Part shown: piece by piece, positions 39,754 to 49,798 of the stretch | How the letters are laid out: each line of letters starts with the position of its first letter | How positions within the stretch are numbered: position 1 is the first letter of the stretch | Origin: Candidatus Rokuibacteriota bacterium | GTDB lineage: Bacteria > Methylomirabilota > Methylomirabilia > Rokubacteriales > CSP1-6 | Assembly: GCA_016200085.1 (NCBI GenBank) | Contig: JACQFL010000036.1 | Location: 62,001-126,000, forward strand | Length of the DNA stretch: 64,000 nucleotides | Direction of reading: 5' to 3' | Notes under the pieces: generated by a model | What the model was told of the DNA's origin: nothing | Databases searched by the model: none | The model's input: only the letters and a program-made list of their open reading frames with translations | Program-made: the position numbers and the translations under genes

Positions 39754-40971
39754 TCAGCGGGGGACCTTGATCCCGCGGTTGCGAAAGGCCCAGCGCAGGA
39801 GGCCGCGGTGGCTGCCGTAGCGGTCGGCGGCGACGAGGGCGGCCACCGCCGAGGCGTACGACACCACCGTGCCGCCGAGGGCGTGCCAGGCGGCCGCGAG
39901 CAGCCGCGCGAACTCGTCGCGCGCGTCGAGCAGCGACTCGCGCGCGGCCGCGCCCGGCCGCCCGGGCAGCCGGCGCTCGATCTCGGCGAGCACCCGCCGT
40001 GGGCCTCGCGCCAGGGCCGCCCGGCGATCGGGCACCAGTCCCCGATCCATCAGCCGGCCGGCGTAGAGGCCGCAGAGCACGTCGTAGGCGGCGCCGGAGA
40101 AGGCCAGGGAGTAGGTGTGCTTGTCGCCCCGCCGGCGGGCGCGGCGCAGCCCCGACAGCCGGCGGCCGTTGAAGAGCACGCGCGCGGGACGGCCCGCGGG
40201 CAGGCTCCGCTCGGCCAGGCGGGACAGCGTGTTGTCGGAGAACAGGCGGCCCCGGGTGGCGGCGAAGATCCGGTTGACCTCGCCGTCGAAGTTGAGCGAG
40301 GCGACGGCGGCCACGAGGTCCGCGCACGCTTCCTCGTGGGCCCGGTGCTCGAGGGTCTTGCGCCGCTCGGGCAGGTTCCCGATCACGCCCTTGAGCAGGA
40401 CGTGGCCCATCTCGTGCGCGATGGCGTCGAAGTTCTCGGCGAAGGGATCGGCGCGATCGGGCGGCTCGTGGCCCGCGTCGAAGCGCGGAAAGCCGTACTC
40501 GACGTAGCCGGGCCCCGACCAGGAGTTGTCGGACTCCACGTGCGGAATGACCTCGAGACAGACCGGTTCCCGCACGCCATAGACCCAGGAGAGACGGTGT
40601 CCGAAGTGGTGCTCCCAGATCGCGTGCACCGACTTCAGCACCGCGAAGACGTTCGCCGAGTCGACGCCGGCGGCGCTGGGCGCGAGGCGGTCGTAGTGGC
40701 CGTTCGCGTCGGGACGGGGCGCGCCCGCCGTCCGCCCCCGGTAAGGCGGGCGCGCCCGGAAGCGGACGGCGTCGGCGTCTTCGACGCGGTAGGTCTTCTT
40801 GCCGATCGCGTCCACGACGCGAAGCTCCGCATCCGCGGGGCCGCGCCTGATCCGTCGGGGGAGCGTGTCGACCCACACGACCTCGCGGGCGCCGCGCTGG
40901 ACGTGCCGCTCCTGCAGCCAGATGACGAAGCGCGTTCCGCGTCGCGGAAGAACGTTCGCCGTCCTTGGCAT
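39754..40971 (-). CDS. Putative zinc metalloprotease (HExxH)
   Basis: FDAIAHEMGHVLLKGVIG with downstream HEEACADLVAA. Confidence 0.7.
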   Translation of the reverse strand: MPRTANVLPRRGTRFVIWLQERHVQRGAREVVWVDTLPRRIRRGPADAELRVVDAIGKKTYRVEDADAVRFRARPPYRGRTAGAPRPDANGHYDRLAPSAAGVDSANVFAVLKSVHAIWEHHFGHRLSWVYGVREPVCLEVIPHVESDNSWSGPGYVEYGFPRFDAGHEPPDRADPFAENFDAIAHEMGHVLLKGVIGNLPERRKTLEHRAHEEACADLVAAVASLNFDGEVNRIFAATRGRLFSDNTLSRLAERSLPAGRPARVLFNGRRLSGLRRARRRGDKHTYSLAFSGAAYDVLCGLYAGRLMDRGLVPDRRAALARGPRRVLAEIERRLPGRPGAAARESLLDARDEFARLLAAAWHALGGTVVSYASAVAALVAADRYGSHRGLLRWAFRNRGIKVPR

Positions 40972-41073
40972 GTCGTGGCGCTCCCTCGCCGCTGCGACCT
41001 GCGCCGGAATCTAGGCGTCGCGCTCGGGGTTGTCAAGGAGCACGGGGCGTCACCACCAGGAGCGCGAGGCGTC

Positions 41074-41090
41074 CTGGTACGCCGCTTGCC
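41074..41090 (+). promoter_or_regulatory. Sigma54-like promoter CTGGTACGCCGCTTGCC
   Basis: GG-N10-GC spacing, TTGC intact, one mismatch in -24; upstream of the second giant regulator. Confidence 0.45.
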
Positions 41091-41167
41091 TTCTTGGTGG
41101 CGCGGCGCCGGCGGCCGGTGGAACGCCGGCCGGCGCCGGAGCGGGAGGACGGAATATCAGCACGTTA

Positions 41168-44100
41168 GTGACCGGGCCGCAACGGATCGATGGTGGTGGT
41201 GGTGGAGGCGCCGTGGCGGTGCTCGCCGATCGCCGTCGCGCGCGGAGCACCTCGCAAGCCCTCGACCTCCTGGTCGGCGAGAGCCGTGCCATCGTGGCGG
41301 TCAAGGAGAAGATCGCGCGGCTGTTCCCGCACCACGCCGTGCCGCGTCGTCCGCCGCCGGTGCTCATCACCGGCGAGACCGGAACCGGCAAGGGCCTGCT
41401 CGCGCGGGTGATCCACGCCGTGGGGGCGCGCGCCGAGGGGCCGTTCGTCGACGTCAACTGCGCCGCCATCCCCGAGACCCTCCTCGAGGCCGAGCTGTTC
41501 GGCTTCGAGCGCGGGGCGTTCACCGACGCGCGCCAGGGCAAGCCCGGGCTCTTCCAGGCCGCGCACCGTGGCGCCATCTTCCTCGACGAGATCGGCCTGC
41601 TGCCGGAAGCGCTGCAGTCCAAGCTGCTGACCGTGCTCGAGGAGCGCACGGTGCGCCGGCTCGGCGCGACGCGCAGCGAGCCCGTCGACGTGATGGTTCT
41701 GAGCGCGACCAACGAGGACCTCGCCGCCGCGGTGCGGGCGCGCCGCTTTCGCGCCGACCTCTACCATCGCCTGGCCGTCCTCGCCATCGAGCTGCCGGCG
41801 CTGCGCGAGCGCGACGGCGACGTCCTGCTCCTCGCCGACCGCTTTCTCGCCGGGGTGTGCGCCGACTACGGTCTGTCGCCGAAGTCGCTCGGTCCCGCCG
41901 CGCGCGCCGCGCTCGCGGTCCACGCCTGGCCCGGCAACGTGCGGGAGCTGGCCAACGTCATCGAGCGCGCGGCGCTGCTCGCCCAGGACGCCGTCATCGA
42001 CGTCGCCGCGCTGGGGCTCGGCGCCCCGGGCGCGCCGGCCGCCGAGCCGCCACGCCCGGCCGGCGAGCGCACCCTGCGCGAGGCCGTCGGCGACGTCGAG
42101 CGCGAGCGGCTGCTCGCCGCGCTGGAGGACACGGGCTGGAACGTCTCGCGCGCGGCCGTGCGGCTCGGGCTGTCCCGCAACTCCATCCGGTACCGGCTGG
42201 ACAAGTACGGCCTCGCCCGCGGCACGCCGCCGGGGGCACGGCCGCGTGCGGGCGCGGCCAGGCCGCCGGTGGCGCCGCGCGGGGTCGCCGACGAGCCCCG
42301 GGCGCCGCGCGTGCTGCGCTGGCAGCGGCGGCGGCTCGCGCTCCTGCGCGCGGTGGCGGCGGACTCGCCGGCCGCGCGCGGAGCGCTTCCCGTCGAGGTC
42401 CTCGTCGAGAAGGTGCAGAGCTTCGGCGGGCGCGTCCTCGAGCTCGGCCGCTCGGGGCTCATCGGCGTCTTCGGGCTCGACCCGATCGAGGAGGCGCCGC
42501 GGAGCGCGGCGCTGGCGGCGACGGCCATCGTCAAGGCCGCCGAGCACCACCACCGCGCCACCGGGGCGGGGACCGGGGTCCGCGTGGGCCTGCACGCCGA
42601 CCAGCTCCTCGTCGGTCACCTCGACGGCGTGCCGTCGCTCGACAGCGAGTCGCGGCGGGCGGCCATCGAGATCCTCGAGCGCGTGGTGGCGGTGGCGCCC
42701 CCCGACGTCATCGCGCTGAGCTCGGGCGCGGCGGCCCTCGTCGAGCGGCGCTTCGACGTGGTGCCCCTGGCGTCAGGCGAGAACGGCGTCGGCCCGGTCT
42801 ACCGCCTCGCGGGCCGCGAGCGGGCCGGCCTCGACGTCGAGGGGCGGATGACACCGTTCGCGGGACGGCGGCACGAGGCGGCGCTCCTCGACGCCGTCCT
42901 GGCCACGGCGACGACGGGCCGCGGGCAGATCGTGGGGATCGTCGGCGAGGCCGGCATCGGCAAGTCGCGCCTCCTCCACGAGTTCCGGCAGAGCCTCGCC
43001 GGCCGCGGCGTGACGTATCTCGCGGGCCAGTGCGTGTCCTATGGCGCGGCCACGCCGTACCTGCCGGCGCTGGAGATGCTGCGCGACGCCTGCCGGCTGA
43101 CCGAGGCCGACACCCCCGAGTCGACCGCGGAGAAGCTGCGCTGGCACCTCACGGAGATCGGGATGGACGCTCCCGAGGCGGCGCCGTACCTGCTGCGCCT
43201 GCTCGGGGTGCGCGAGGGCACCGAGCGGCTCGCGCCGCTCACGCCCGAAGCGGTGACGACGCGGACGTTCGACGTGCTGAGGGAGATGGCGCTCGCGGGA
43301 AGCCGGCGCCGGCCGCTCGTGCTCGCCGTGGAGAACCTCCACTGGATCGACGCATCGACCGAAGCGTACTTCGGCGCCCTGGCCGACAGCCTCGCCGGCG
43401 CCCCCATCCTCCTGGTGTGCACGTTCCGTCCCGGCCGCCGCCCGGCGTGGATGGACCGCTCGTACGCCACCCAGGTCGCGCTCGCCCCGCTGTCACGCGA
43501 GGACAGTCTCGCCGTCGTGCGGTCCCTGCCCCAGGCGAGCGCGATCCCGCCGGCGCTCGCCGACGTGATCGTCGACAAGGCCGACGGCAACCCGTTCTTC
43601 CTGGAGGAGCTCGGTCGCGTGGTCGCGCAGCGTCCCGGGGCGGAGGAGTCGATCGAGATTCCCGGCACGCTCCAGGACGTGCTCCTGGCGCGCATGGATC
43701 GGCTGGCTCCCGAGACGCGCCGGCTGCTCCAGGTCAGCGCGGTGGTCGGGCGCGAGGGGCCCGTCCGCCTGCTCGAAGCGGTGTGGGACGGCGAGGGCGT
43801 GGCCGCGCCCCTCGGCGAGCTGAAGCGGCTCGAGTTCCTCGACGAGCGGCTCCGGGGCGAGGAGACGAGCTTCGTCTTCCGCCACGTGTTGACCCACGAG
43901 GTGGCGTACGAGAGCCTGCTGCCCGCCGAGCGCGCCCAGCTGCACGCGGCCGTGGGCCGGGTGCTCGAGGAGACGCACGCGGGACGGCTGGACGAGGCGT
44001 CGGGAACGCTCGCGCACCACTTCTCGCGCGCGGGCGACGCGGCCCGCGCGGTCGAGTACCTCCGCCGGTTCGCCGACGGCGCCGCGCGCAGCTACGCCCA

Positions 44101-45184
44101 TGCCGAGGCGGTCACCTCCTTGCGCGCGGCACGGGCCCACGCCGAGCGCCTGCCGGCCGGCCGCGACGCCGTGCTCGCCGACCTCGTGCTGCGGGAGGGC
44201 CGCTCGCTGCATTTCCTGGGACGGTTCGCCGAGAACCGCGAGCTGCTGGCGCAGCACGCCGCGCTCGTGGCGCGGCTCGCCTCGCCCGCGGCGAACGGCC
44301 ACTATCACCTCCTGGCCGGCCTGACGGCGAGCCACCTGGGCGACCCGGAAGCCGCGGCGGAGAGCGCCTCGCTCGCGATCGCGGCCGCGGGCGCGTGCGG
44401 CGATACCCGGACCCTGGGACGCGCGCACGTCCTCGTCGGCGTGGGCACGCTGTGGTCGGGACGGCTGCGCGAGGGCCTCGAGCACTGCCGCGCAGCGACG
44501 GCGGTCCTGGACGCGGCCCAGGACCCGAGCTGGCTCGGCCAGGCGCACTACGTGACCGGCCTCTTGCATTTCATGCGCGGCGAGTTCCCGGAGGCCCTGG
44601 CCGCCGAGGCGGAGGCCGACGCCATCGGCGCCGCCGCGGGCGACCGCCGCCTCCGCACCCACGCCGCCTGGACGACGGGCCTCGTGGAGGTCTACGGCGG
44701 GCGCCCGGCCGAGGGGATTGCGTGCTGTCAGCGTGCCGTCGAGGCCGCGCCGGACTCCTTCAGCGCCGCCGCCGCGGAGAGCTTCCTCGGCTGCGCCCTC
44801 AAGGAGGCCGGGCGCTTCGACGAGGCGATCGAGCGGCTCGAGGCGGCGGCCCGTCGCCTGGAGCGGTTCCGCTTCCGCCAGCAGCAAGGACTGGCCACGG
44901 CCTGGCTCTCCGAAGCGCTGCTCGGCGCCGGCGACGCCGCCCGCGCGGCGAGCGCCGCCGCCCGTGCGGTGGAGATCACGGACGAGGCGCGCTACGCGGC
45001 AGGCGCCGCCGTCGCCCGCCGCGCCGTCGGCCGCGCCGCGCTGGCCCGCGGCGACGCCCCAACGGCGGTGACCGCGCTGCAGGACGCGCTCGCCCGCTTC
45101 CAGTCAATGGAGATGGCGTACGAAGCCGCTCGCACCGAACACGCCCTCACCGAGGCCCTCGTCGCGACGCTGAATCATTCGTGA
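41168..45184 (+). CDS. Second multidomain regulator paralogous to 34292-38347 (start uncertain)
   Basis: GETGTGKGLLARVIH, GAFTDARQGKPG, WNVSRAAVRLGLSRNSIRYRL HTH, GEAGIGKSRLLHEF, TPR-like C-terminus. Confidence 0.88.
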   Translation: MTGPQRIDGGGGGGAVAVLADRRRARSTSQALDLLVGESRAIVAVKEKIARLFPHHAVPRRPPPVLITGETGTGKGLLARVIHAVGARAEGPFVDVNCAAIPETLLEAELFGFERGAFTDARQGKPGLFQAAHRGAIFLDEIGLLPEALQSKLLTVLEERTVRRLGATRSEPVDVMVLSATNEDLAAAVRARRFRADLYHRLAVLAIELPALRERDGDVLLLADRFLAGVCADYGLSPKSLGPAARAALAVHAWPGNVRELANVIERAALLAQDAVIDVAALGLGAPGAPAAEPPRPAGERTLREAVGDVERERLLAALEDTGWNVSRAAVRLGLSRNSIRYRLDKYGLARGTPPGARPRAGAARPPVAPRGVADEPRAPRVLRWQRRRLALLRAVAADSPAARGALPVEVLVEKVQSFGGRVLELGRSGLIGVFGLDPIEEAPRSAALAATAIVKAAEHHHRATGAGTGVRVGLHADQLLVGHLDGVPSLDSESRRAAIEILERVVAVAPPDVIALSSGAAALVERRFDVVPLASGENGVGPVYRLAGRERAGLDVEGRMTPFAGRRHEAALLDAVLATATTGRGQIVGIVGEAGIGKSRLLHEFRQSLAGRGVTYLAGQCVSYGAATPYLPALEMLRDACRLTEADTPESTAEKLRWHLTEIGMDAPEAAPYLLRLLGVREGTERLAPLTPEAVTTRTFDVLREMALAGSRRRPLVLAVENLHWIDASTEAYFGALADSLAGAPILLVCTFRPGRRPAWMDRSYATQVALAPLSREDSLAVVRSLPQASAIPPALADVIVDKADGNPFFLEELGRVVAQRPGAEESIEIPGTLQDVLLARMDRLAPETRRLLQVSAVVGREGPVRLLEAVWDGEGVAAPLGELKRLEFLDERLRGEETSFVFRHVLTHEVAYESLLPAERAQLHAAVGRVLEETHAGRLDEASGTLAHHFSRAGDAARAVEYLRRFADGAARSYAHAEAVTSLRAARAHAERLPAGRDAVLADLVLREGRSLHFLGRFAENRELLAQHAALVARLASPAANGHYHLLAGLTASHLGDPEAAAESASLAIAAAGACGDTRTLGRAHVLVGVGTLWSGRLREGLEHCRAATAVLDAAQDPSWLGQAHYVTGLLHFMRGEFPEALAAEAEADAIGAAAGDRRLRTHAAWTTGLVEVYGGRPAEGIACCQRAVEAAPDSFSAAAAESFLGCALKEAGRFDEAIERLEAAARRLERFRFRQQQGLATAWLSEALLGAGDAARAASAAARAVEITDEARYAAGAAVARRAVGRAALARGDAPTAVTALQDALARFQSMEMAYEAARTEHALTEALVATLNHS

Positions 45185-45189
45185 TTCGA

Positions 45190-45208
45190 GCGCCGGCTTC
45201 GCCGGCGC
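45190..45208. terminator. Hairpin GCGCCGGC-TTC-GCCGGCGC
   Basis: Perfect 8-bp stem between convergent genes. Confidence 0.55.
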
Positions 45209-45238
45209 AATCCTGTTGTTTCCTGGGGGCGGCTCGGA

Positions 45239-45257
45239 GGGGGCCGTCGAGGCCCCC
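45239..45257. terminator. Hairpin GGGGGCC-GTCGA-GGCCCCC
   Basis: Perfect 7-bp stem between convergent genes. Confidence 0.55.
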
Positions 45258-45264
45258 TTCGAAA

Positions 45265-46338
45265 TTAACTCCGCCAGCGGAGGGTGACGGGCTCGGGGAT
45301 CGGGTGCTTCATCGGCCCGCCGGTGCGGCGCGCCTCGAGGAGCGCGGCCTTGAGCTCGAAGTACCACTTCGCTGGTCGATCGGCGTCGTCGATCAGCGTC
45401 ATGTGCGGGGCGTGGCGGAGACCGACGGCCTGCCGGACGATGACGTCGCGGTCCTGCCCGAGGAAGACCTTCGCGAAGGCGCGGAAGATCGAGACGAAGA
45501 ACGGCACGGACCGGAACACGTTCCAGGCCGCGCAGAAGTCGATCCGGCTCTCGCCGGTCCTCACGGGCGTCACCACCGCGCGGCTCGAGAACCAGTACGC
45601 CCCGCAGCGGATCGTCTCGATGCGCGTGCTCGGCAGCGTGAACTCGATGGTGGTGACCACGGGCTGCCGATAGACTTTCAGGAGCTTGTACGGCGCGCTG
45701 TTCGCCGACGGCGCGTGACCCTGGATGCGGAAGCCCTCCTCGATCGGCTCGATGACCCGGGCCTTCTCGTGGATGCTGTCGCGCCGGCGCCAGAACCACG
45801 ACGCGTGCACGAACGGCCCGTGGGCGGGATCGATCAGGCCGATGACCCCGTGATCGACGCCGCAGGGAATGTCCACGCTGAGGTGCGTGATCCGATAGCG
45901 CCGGCCGAACACCGGCAGCCGGGGGACGGGCGGCCGGGCCTCGTCGCCGGCCTCCGGCTCCGGCACGTGGACCCAGACGGACCCGTCGGCCTCCGCCGCC
46001 GGGAGCGCACGGGCGAAGAGGCGGTCGACCCTCAGGCGCGCGCCGGCGGCCAGCGACGGGATGGTGCGGCATTGCCCGCTGACCGGCTCGAAGCGCCAGC
46101 CGTGATAGCAGCACTCGACCTCGCGCCCGTCGAACGTCCCCGCGGACAGGGGCATGCCGCGATGCGGGCACGCGTCTTCGAGCGCCCACGGCTGCCCCTC
46201 GGTGGTGCGTCCGAGGACGAGCGGCAAGCCGAGCAGCGTGGTGGTGCGCACCGCGCGCCCGCGGATCGCCGCGCTCGGCAGCGCGGGGTACCAGAAGCCA
46301 CGCAGCATCTCGTCGCCGTCAGGGTCAGGCCGGCTCAC
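45265..46338 (-). CDS. Rieske [2Fe-2S] aromatic-ring-hydroxylating-type oxygenase
   Basis: DACPHRGMPLSAGTFDGREVECCYHGWRF Rieske motif. Confidence 0.92.
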   Translation of the reverse strand: MSRPDPDGDEMLRGFWYPALPSAAIRGRAVRTTTLLGLPLVLGRTTEGQPWALEDACPHRGMPLSAGTFDGREVECCYHGWRFEPVSGQCRTIPSLAAGARLRVDRLFARALPAAEADGSVWVHVPEPEAGDEARPPVPRLPVFGRRYRITHLSVDIPCGVDHGVIGLIDPAHGPFVHASWFWRRRDSIHEKARVIEPIEEGFRIQGHAPSANSAPYKLLKVYRQPVVTTIEFTLPSTRIETIRCGAYWFSSRAVVTPVRTGESRIDFCAAWNVFRSVPFFVSIFRAFAKVFLGQDRDVIVRQAVGLRHAPHMTLIDDADRPAKWYFELKAALLEARRTGGPMKHPIPEPVTLRWRS

Positions 46339-46850
46339 GCCTTGCCTTCGAGCGCCCGCCGGATCTGGTCGAGGTGGTTGTCGTCGTGCCAGGCCACCTG
46401 CGTCACGAAGTCGTCGATGGTCATGCGGCCGCGCACCGAGTGGATGCCCCCCCGCGCGAAGTCTCGGGGCCCGAGCGTCGCGAGGTCGTCGAGCGACTCG
46501 CGGCGGCGCCGGCGGAACGTCACCAGCGCCGCGGCCGTATCCTGTCTGAGGTACTGGCGATCTTCGGCCCAGCGGGCGACGATCGACGCGACCTGATCGG
46601 GCTGGGCGCCGAGGAACGTCGGCTCGTCGACGGCCATGATGAGCCGCACGCGCGCCATCACGAATTCCTCGTTGTCGCGCACGTGGCAGACGACTTCCTT
46701 GGCCGCCCAGGCCGCGGCCTCCGGCCGCCGCGACAGCGCGGCGTCGTCGTGACCGCGGATCGCGGCCTCGTAATCGTCGGGCGTCTGCGCCATGCGGGCC
46801 AGGCGCCGGGCGAGCGGCTGGCGGGCGACCTCCTCCAGCGAGGGCATCAC
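46335..46850 (-). CDS. DinB-family protein
   Basis: WAAKEVVCHVRDNEEFVMAR ... AWHDDNHLDQIRRAL. Confidence 0.87.
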   Translation of the reverse strand: MMPSLEEVARQPLARRLARMAQTPDDYEAAIRGHDDAALSRRPEAAAWAAKEVVCHVRDNEEFVMARVRLIMAVDEPTFLGAQPDQVASIVARWAEDRQYLRQDTAAALVTFRRRRRESLDDLATLGPRDFARGGIHSVRGRMTIDDFVTQVAWHDDNHLDQIRRALEGKA

Positions 46851-47839
46851 GCCGTGCCGTCGAGCGCCCGCTTGAGCTGATCGAGGTGGTTGTCGTCGTG
46901 CCAGGCCATGAGCCCGACGAAGTCGTCGATGGTCATCCGGCCGCGCACGGGGTGGATGCCGCCGCGGCGGAGATCCCCGGGCGCGAGCTTCTTCAGATAA
47001 TCGAGGGACTCCTGGCGTCGCGTGCGGAAGGCGGCCAGCGCCGCGGCGGCGTCGTTCCGCAGATACTGCCGCTCCTCGGCCCAGCGGTCGGGATGCGCGC
47101 CGAGGAACTTCGGGTCGTCCATGGCCATGATGCTCTCGAAGCGGACCATGAAGAACTCCTCGGTGTCGCGCAGGTGGCAGACGACCTCCTTGGCCGCCCA
47201 GTTCTTGGGGTCCGGCCGGCGGGAGAGCGCGGCCTCGCTCTGCCCCGCGAGGGCGGCGGCGAGATCGTCGGCGGTGCGCTCCATGCGGGCGAGGCGCTGG
47301 GCGAGCGGCTGGCGGGCAACGTCCTCCATCGTGGCCATCGTCGTGGTCCTTTCCGGGACGAGCTGGTGGAACAGGCTCGACTCGCGCTGGTAGAAGCCCT
47401 GGGTATGGTACGAGTCTTTCAGCCGCAGCAGCGTGTAGTCGACGTGGTGGCCGACTTCGTGGAGCAGCGTGCGCAGATAGGTCCGGAAGGCCACGACCCT
47501 CTTCTGCTTCGCCGTCCGCATCCAGAGCTGGATCTTCGGAGCCTGCCCACGCTCCGCCGTGTAGAGCCCGTGCAGCTCGCCCCAGCGGGCGTGGGGCCGC
47601 GCCGCCAGCACCTCCACCCGCACGCGCGGCAGGCCGAGCTTGTACACGATCCCCGCGATGAGCCGCTCCGTCGCGGCCTGGGTCCGCGCGCGCTCCTCGG
47701 AGCCGAGCGCCGTCCCGAGGGCGTCCACGAGGACATGGAGCTCGCCCGGGCGATCGAGCCGGACCTCGGTGACGCTGTCGCTCTGCCGGTAGATCACCTG
47801 CTGCGCGCGGCTCAGGCGCGCGTAATACGAGAAGGGCAC
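46847..47839 (-). CDS. Zincin-like metallopeptidase domain fused to DinB-family domain
   Basis: TYLRTLLHEVGHHVDYTLL followed in the same frame by MATMEDVARQPLAQRLARM...AWHDDNHLDQLKRALDG. Confidence 0.75.
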   Translation of the reverse strand: MPFSYYARLSRAQQVIYRQSDSVTEVRLDRPGELHVLVDALGTALGSEERARTQAATERLIAGIVYKLGLPRVRVEVLAARPHARWGELHGLYTAERGQAPKIQLWMRTAKQKRVVAFRTYLRTLLHEVGHHVDYTLLRLKDSYHTQGFYQRESSLFHQLVPERTTTMATMEDVARQPLAQRLARMERTADDLAAALAGQSEAALSRRPDPKNWAAKEVVCHLRDTEEFFMVRFESIMAMDDPKFLGAHPDRWAEERQYLRNDAAAALAAFRTRRQESLDYLKKLAPGDLRRGGIHPVRGRMTIDDFVGLMAWHDDNHLDQLKRALDGTA

Positions 47840-48621
47840 TACCGGCCCGTCCACTTCGGCGGGCGTTTTTCCAGAAACGCGCGCGCGCCTTCCACGCGGT
47901 CCTCGGTGGTGCGAAGCAGGGTGGCGAGATCGTTCTCGAGCCGGATGCCGTCGGCGAGCGGCAGCCCGCGCCCCTTGACCACCGCCTCCTTGGCGTAGCG
48001 GAGCGCGACCGGCGCCTTGCCAGCGAGGGTCCGTGCGAAGGCCAGGGCCGTCGGGAGCACCTCGGCGGCGGGCACCACGCGCTCGACGAGGCCGATGGCG
48101 AGCGCCTCCGCCGCGGGCAGCCGCACGCCGCTGAGGATCATCTCGAGCGCCTTGCCCCGTCCGACGAGGCGCGGGAGCCGCTGGGTGCCGCCGCCGCCGG
48201 GAATGATGGCCAGGTCGATCTCGGTCAGGCCCAGCCGGGCGTCGTCGCCCGCGAACCGGATGTCGCAGGCCAGGGCCAGCTCGAGCCCGCCGCCGAAGGC
48301 GTAGCCGCGGATGGCCGCGATGATGGGCTGCGGGCAGCGGTCCATCACCTGGCGGAAGTCGAGGCGCTTGCGGTGCTCGCGGAAGCCGACCGCGCCCGTC
48401 GGGGCGACGAACTCGCGGATGTCGGCGCCGGCCGAGAACGCGCGCTCGCCGGCGCCGGTGACGACCACGACGCGGACGTCGTCGTCGGTGACCAGCGCGG
48501 TGAAGCACGAGGTCAGCTCGCGGCGCATGACGTCGTTCATCGCGTTGTGGACGTCGGGGCGGTTCAGGGTGACGGTGGCCACGCCGTCGGTGACCTCGTA
48601 GCGGATCGCCTCCCAGCTCAC
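47839..48621 (-). CDS. Enoyl-CoA hydratase/isomerase
   Basis: VATVTLNRPDVHNAMND, AIRGYAFGGGLELALACDIRFAGDDARLGLTEIDLAIIPGGGGTQRLPRLVG. Confidence 0.94.
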   Translation of the reverse strand: MSWEAIRYEVTDGVATVTLNRPDVHNAMNDVMRRELTSCFTALVTDDDVRVVVVTGAGERAFSAGADIREFVAPTGAVGFREHRKRLDFRQVMDRCPQPIIAAIRGYAFGGGLELALACDIRFAGDDARLGLTEIDLAIIPGGGGTQRLPRLVGRGKALEMILSGVRLPAAEALAIGLVERVVPAAEVLPTALAFARTLAGKAPVALRYAKEAVVKGRGLPLADGIRLENDLATLLRTTEDRVEGARAFLEKRPPKWTGR

Positions 48622-49790
48622 GCCGCCGGCCCTCCGAGCACGCCGCGCTCGCGCAGCCCGGCGATGGCCGCCCGGTCGTACCCGAGCTCGCGCAGGATCT
48701 GCTCGCCGTGCTCGCCGAGCAATGGCGGCCGCCCGGGATCGGTGACGGGCGTGGCGGAGAAGCGCCAGGGCTGGCCCATCAGGCGCAGGTGGCCGAGCTC
48801 GGGATGCTCGTAGTCGTGCAGCATGTCCAGGTGCCGCACGGCGGGGTCTTCCATGAACTCCGCCAGCGGCTGCACCGGGCCCGCCGGGATGTCGTGGGCG
48901 GCGAGCACCTCCAGCCAGGCCTGACGCGGCCGGCTGCGGAACGCCTGCTCGAAGATCGGCAGCAGCGCCTCGCGGTTGTCGAGCCGCTTGAGCCACGACG
49001 CGAACCGCGGGTCGTCGGCGAGGTGCTCGAGCCCCAGCGCGCGGCAGAGCTTCACCCAGAACGACTGGTTGCCGCAGGCGAGGAAGAACCACAGCCCGTC
49101 CTGGCACTCGTAGAGCCGGTACGTCGGGTTGTCGCGGAACACCGAGGTCTTGCCCGGGTAGTCGACGATGCTGCCCGACTGCAGCGCCATCACGCCCTGG
49201 AGCAGGGACGTTTCCACGCGCTGGCCGAGCCCGGTGCGCTCGCGCGCGAAGAGGGCGGCGAGGACGGCCTGCGCCGCCAGCGCCGCGGTGAAGTAATCGG
49301 TGACCGCGACGCGGAGGTACTGCGGCGGCCCGCCGAAGCCCTGCAGGGTCATGACCCCGGCCATGGCCTGGAGCAGCGGGTCGAAGCCCGGCCGCTCGAT
49401 GTAGGGGCCGGTGGAGCCGAAGGCGGTGACCGAGCAGTAGATGAGGCGCGGGTTCGCCGCGCGCAGCCGCTCGTAGCCGACGCCGAGGCGGTCGGCCACG
49501 CCCGGCCGCATGTTCTCCATGACGACGTCGCCCTGCGCGGCGAGGCGCTCGACCACCGCGCGGCCCTCGGCGGTCTTGAGGTCGAGGGCGATCGAGCGCT
49601 TGCCGCGGTTCCAGCCGTGGAAGCCGGGCAGCTCGCGGAACGAGTCGCCCGCGAGCGACTCGACCTTGACGATCGTCGCGCCCAGGTCGGCCAGCATCAT
49701 GGCGGCGTAGGAGCCGGCGATGTAGCTGGTGAGGTCGACGATGCGGATGCCGTCGAGGGGGGTGATCGGGCGCGTGCTCGCCAGGGCCAT
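48618..49790 (-). CDS. CaiB/BaiF family CoA-transferase
   Basis: LDGIRIVDLTSYIAGSYAAMMLADLGATIVKVES, GKRSIALDLKTAEGR. Confidence 0.92.
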   Translation of the reverse strand: MALASTRPITPLDGIRIVDLTSYIAGSYAAMMLADLGATIVKVESLAGDSFRELPGFHGWNRGKRSIALDLKTAEGRAVVERLAAQGDVVMENMRPGVADRLGVGYERLRAANPRLIYCSVTAFGSTGPYIERPGFDPLLQAMAGVMTLQGFGGPPQYLRVAVTDYFTAALAAQAVLAALFARERTGLGQRVETSLLQGVMALQSGSIVDYPGKTSVFRDNPTYRLYECQDGLWFFLACGNQSFWVKLCRALGLEHLADDPRFASWLKRLDNREALLPIFEQAFRSRPRQAWLEVLAAHDIPAGPVQPLAEFMEDPAVRHLDMLHDYEHPELGHLRLMGQPWRFSATPVTDPGRPPLLGEHGEQILRELGYDRAAIAGLRERGVLGGPAA

Positions 49791-49798
49791 CTCCGCGG

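Noticed and set aside
39808-46596. 2,262-aa plus-strand ORF
   Set aside because: Low-complexity Arg/Ala/Pro-rich translation, antisense to the protease and Rieske genes and out of frame with the real regulator ORF. This is a typical high-GC spurious ORF.
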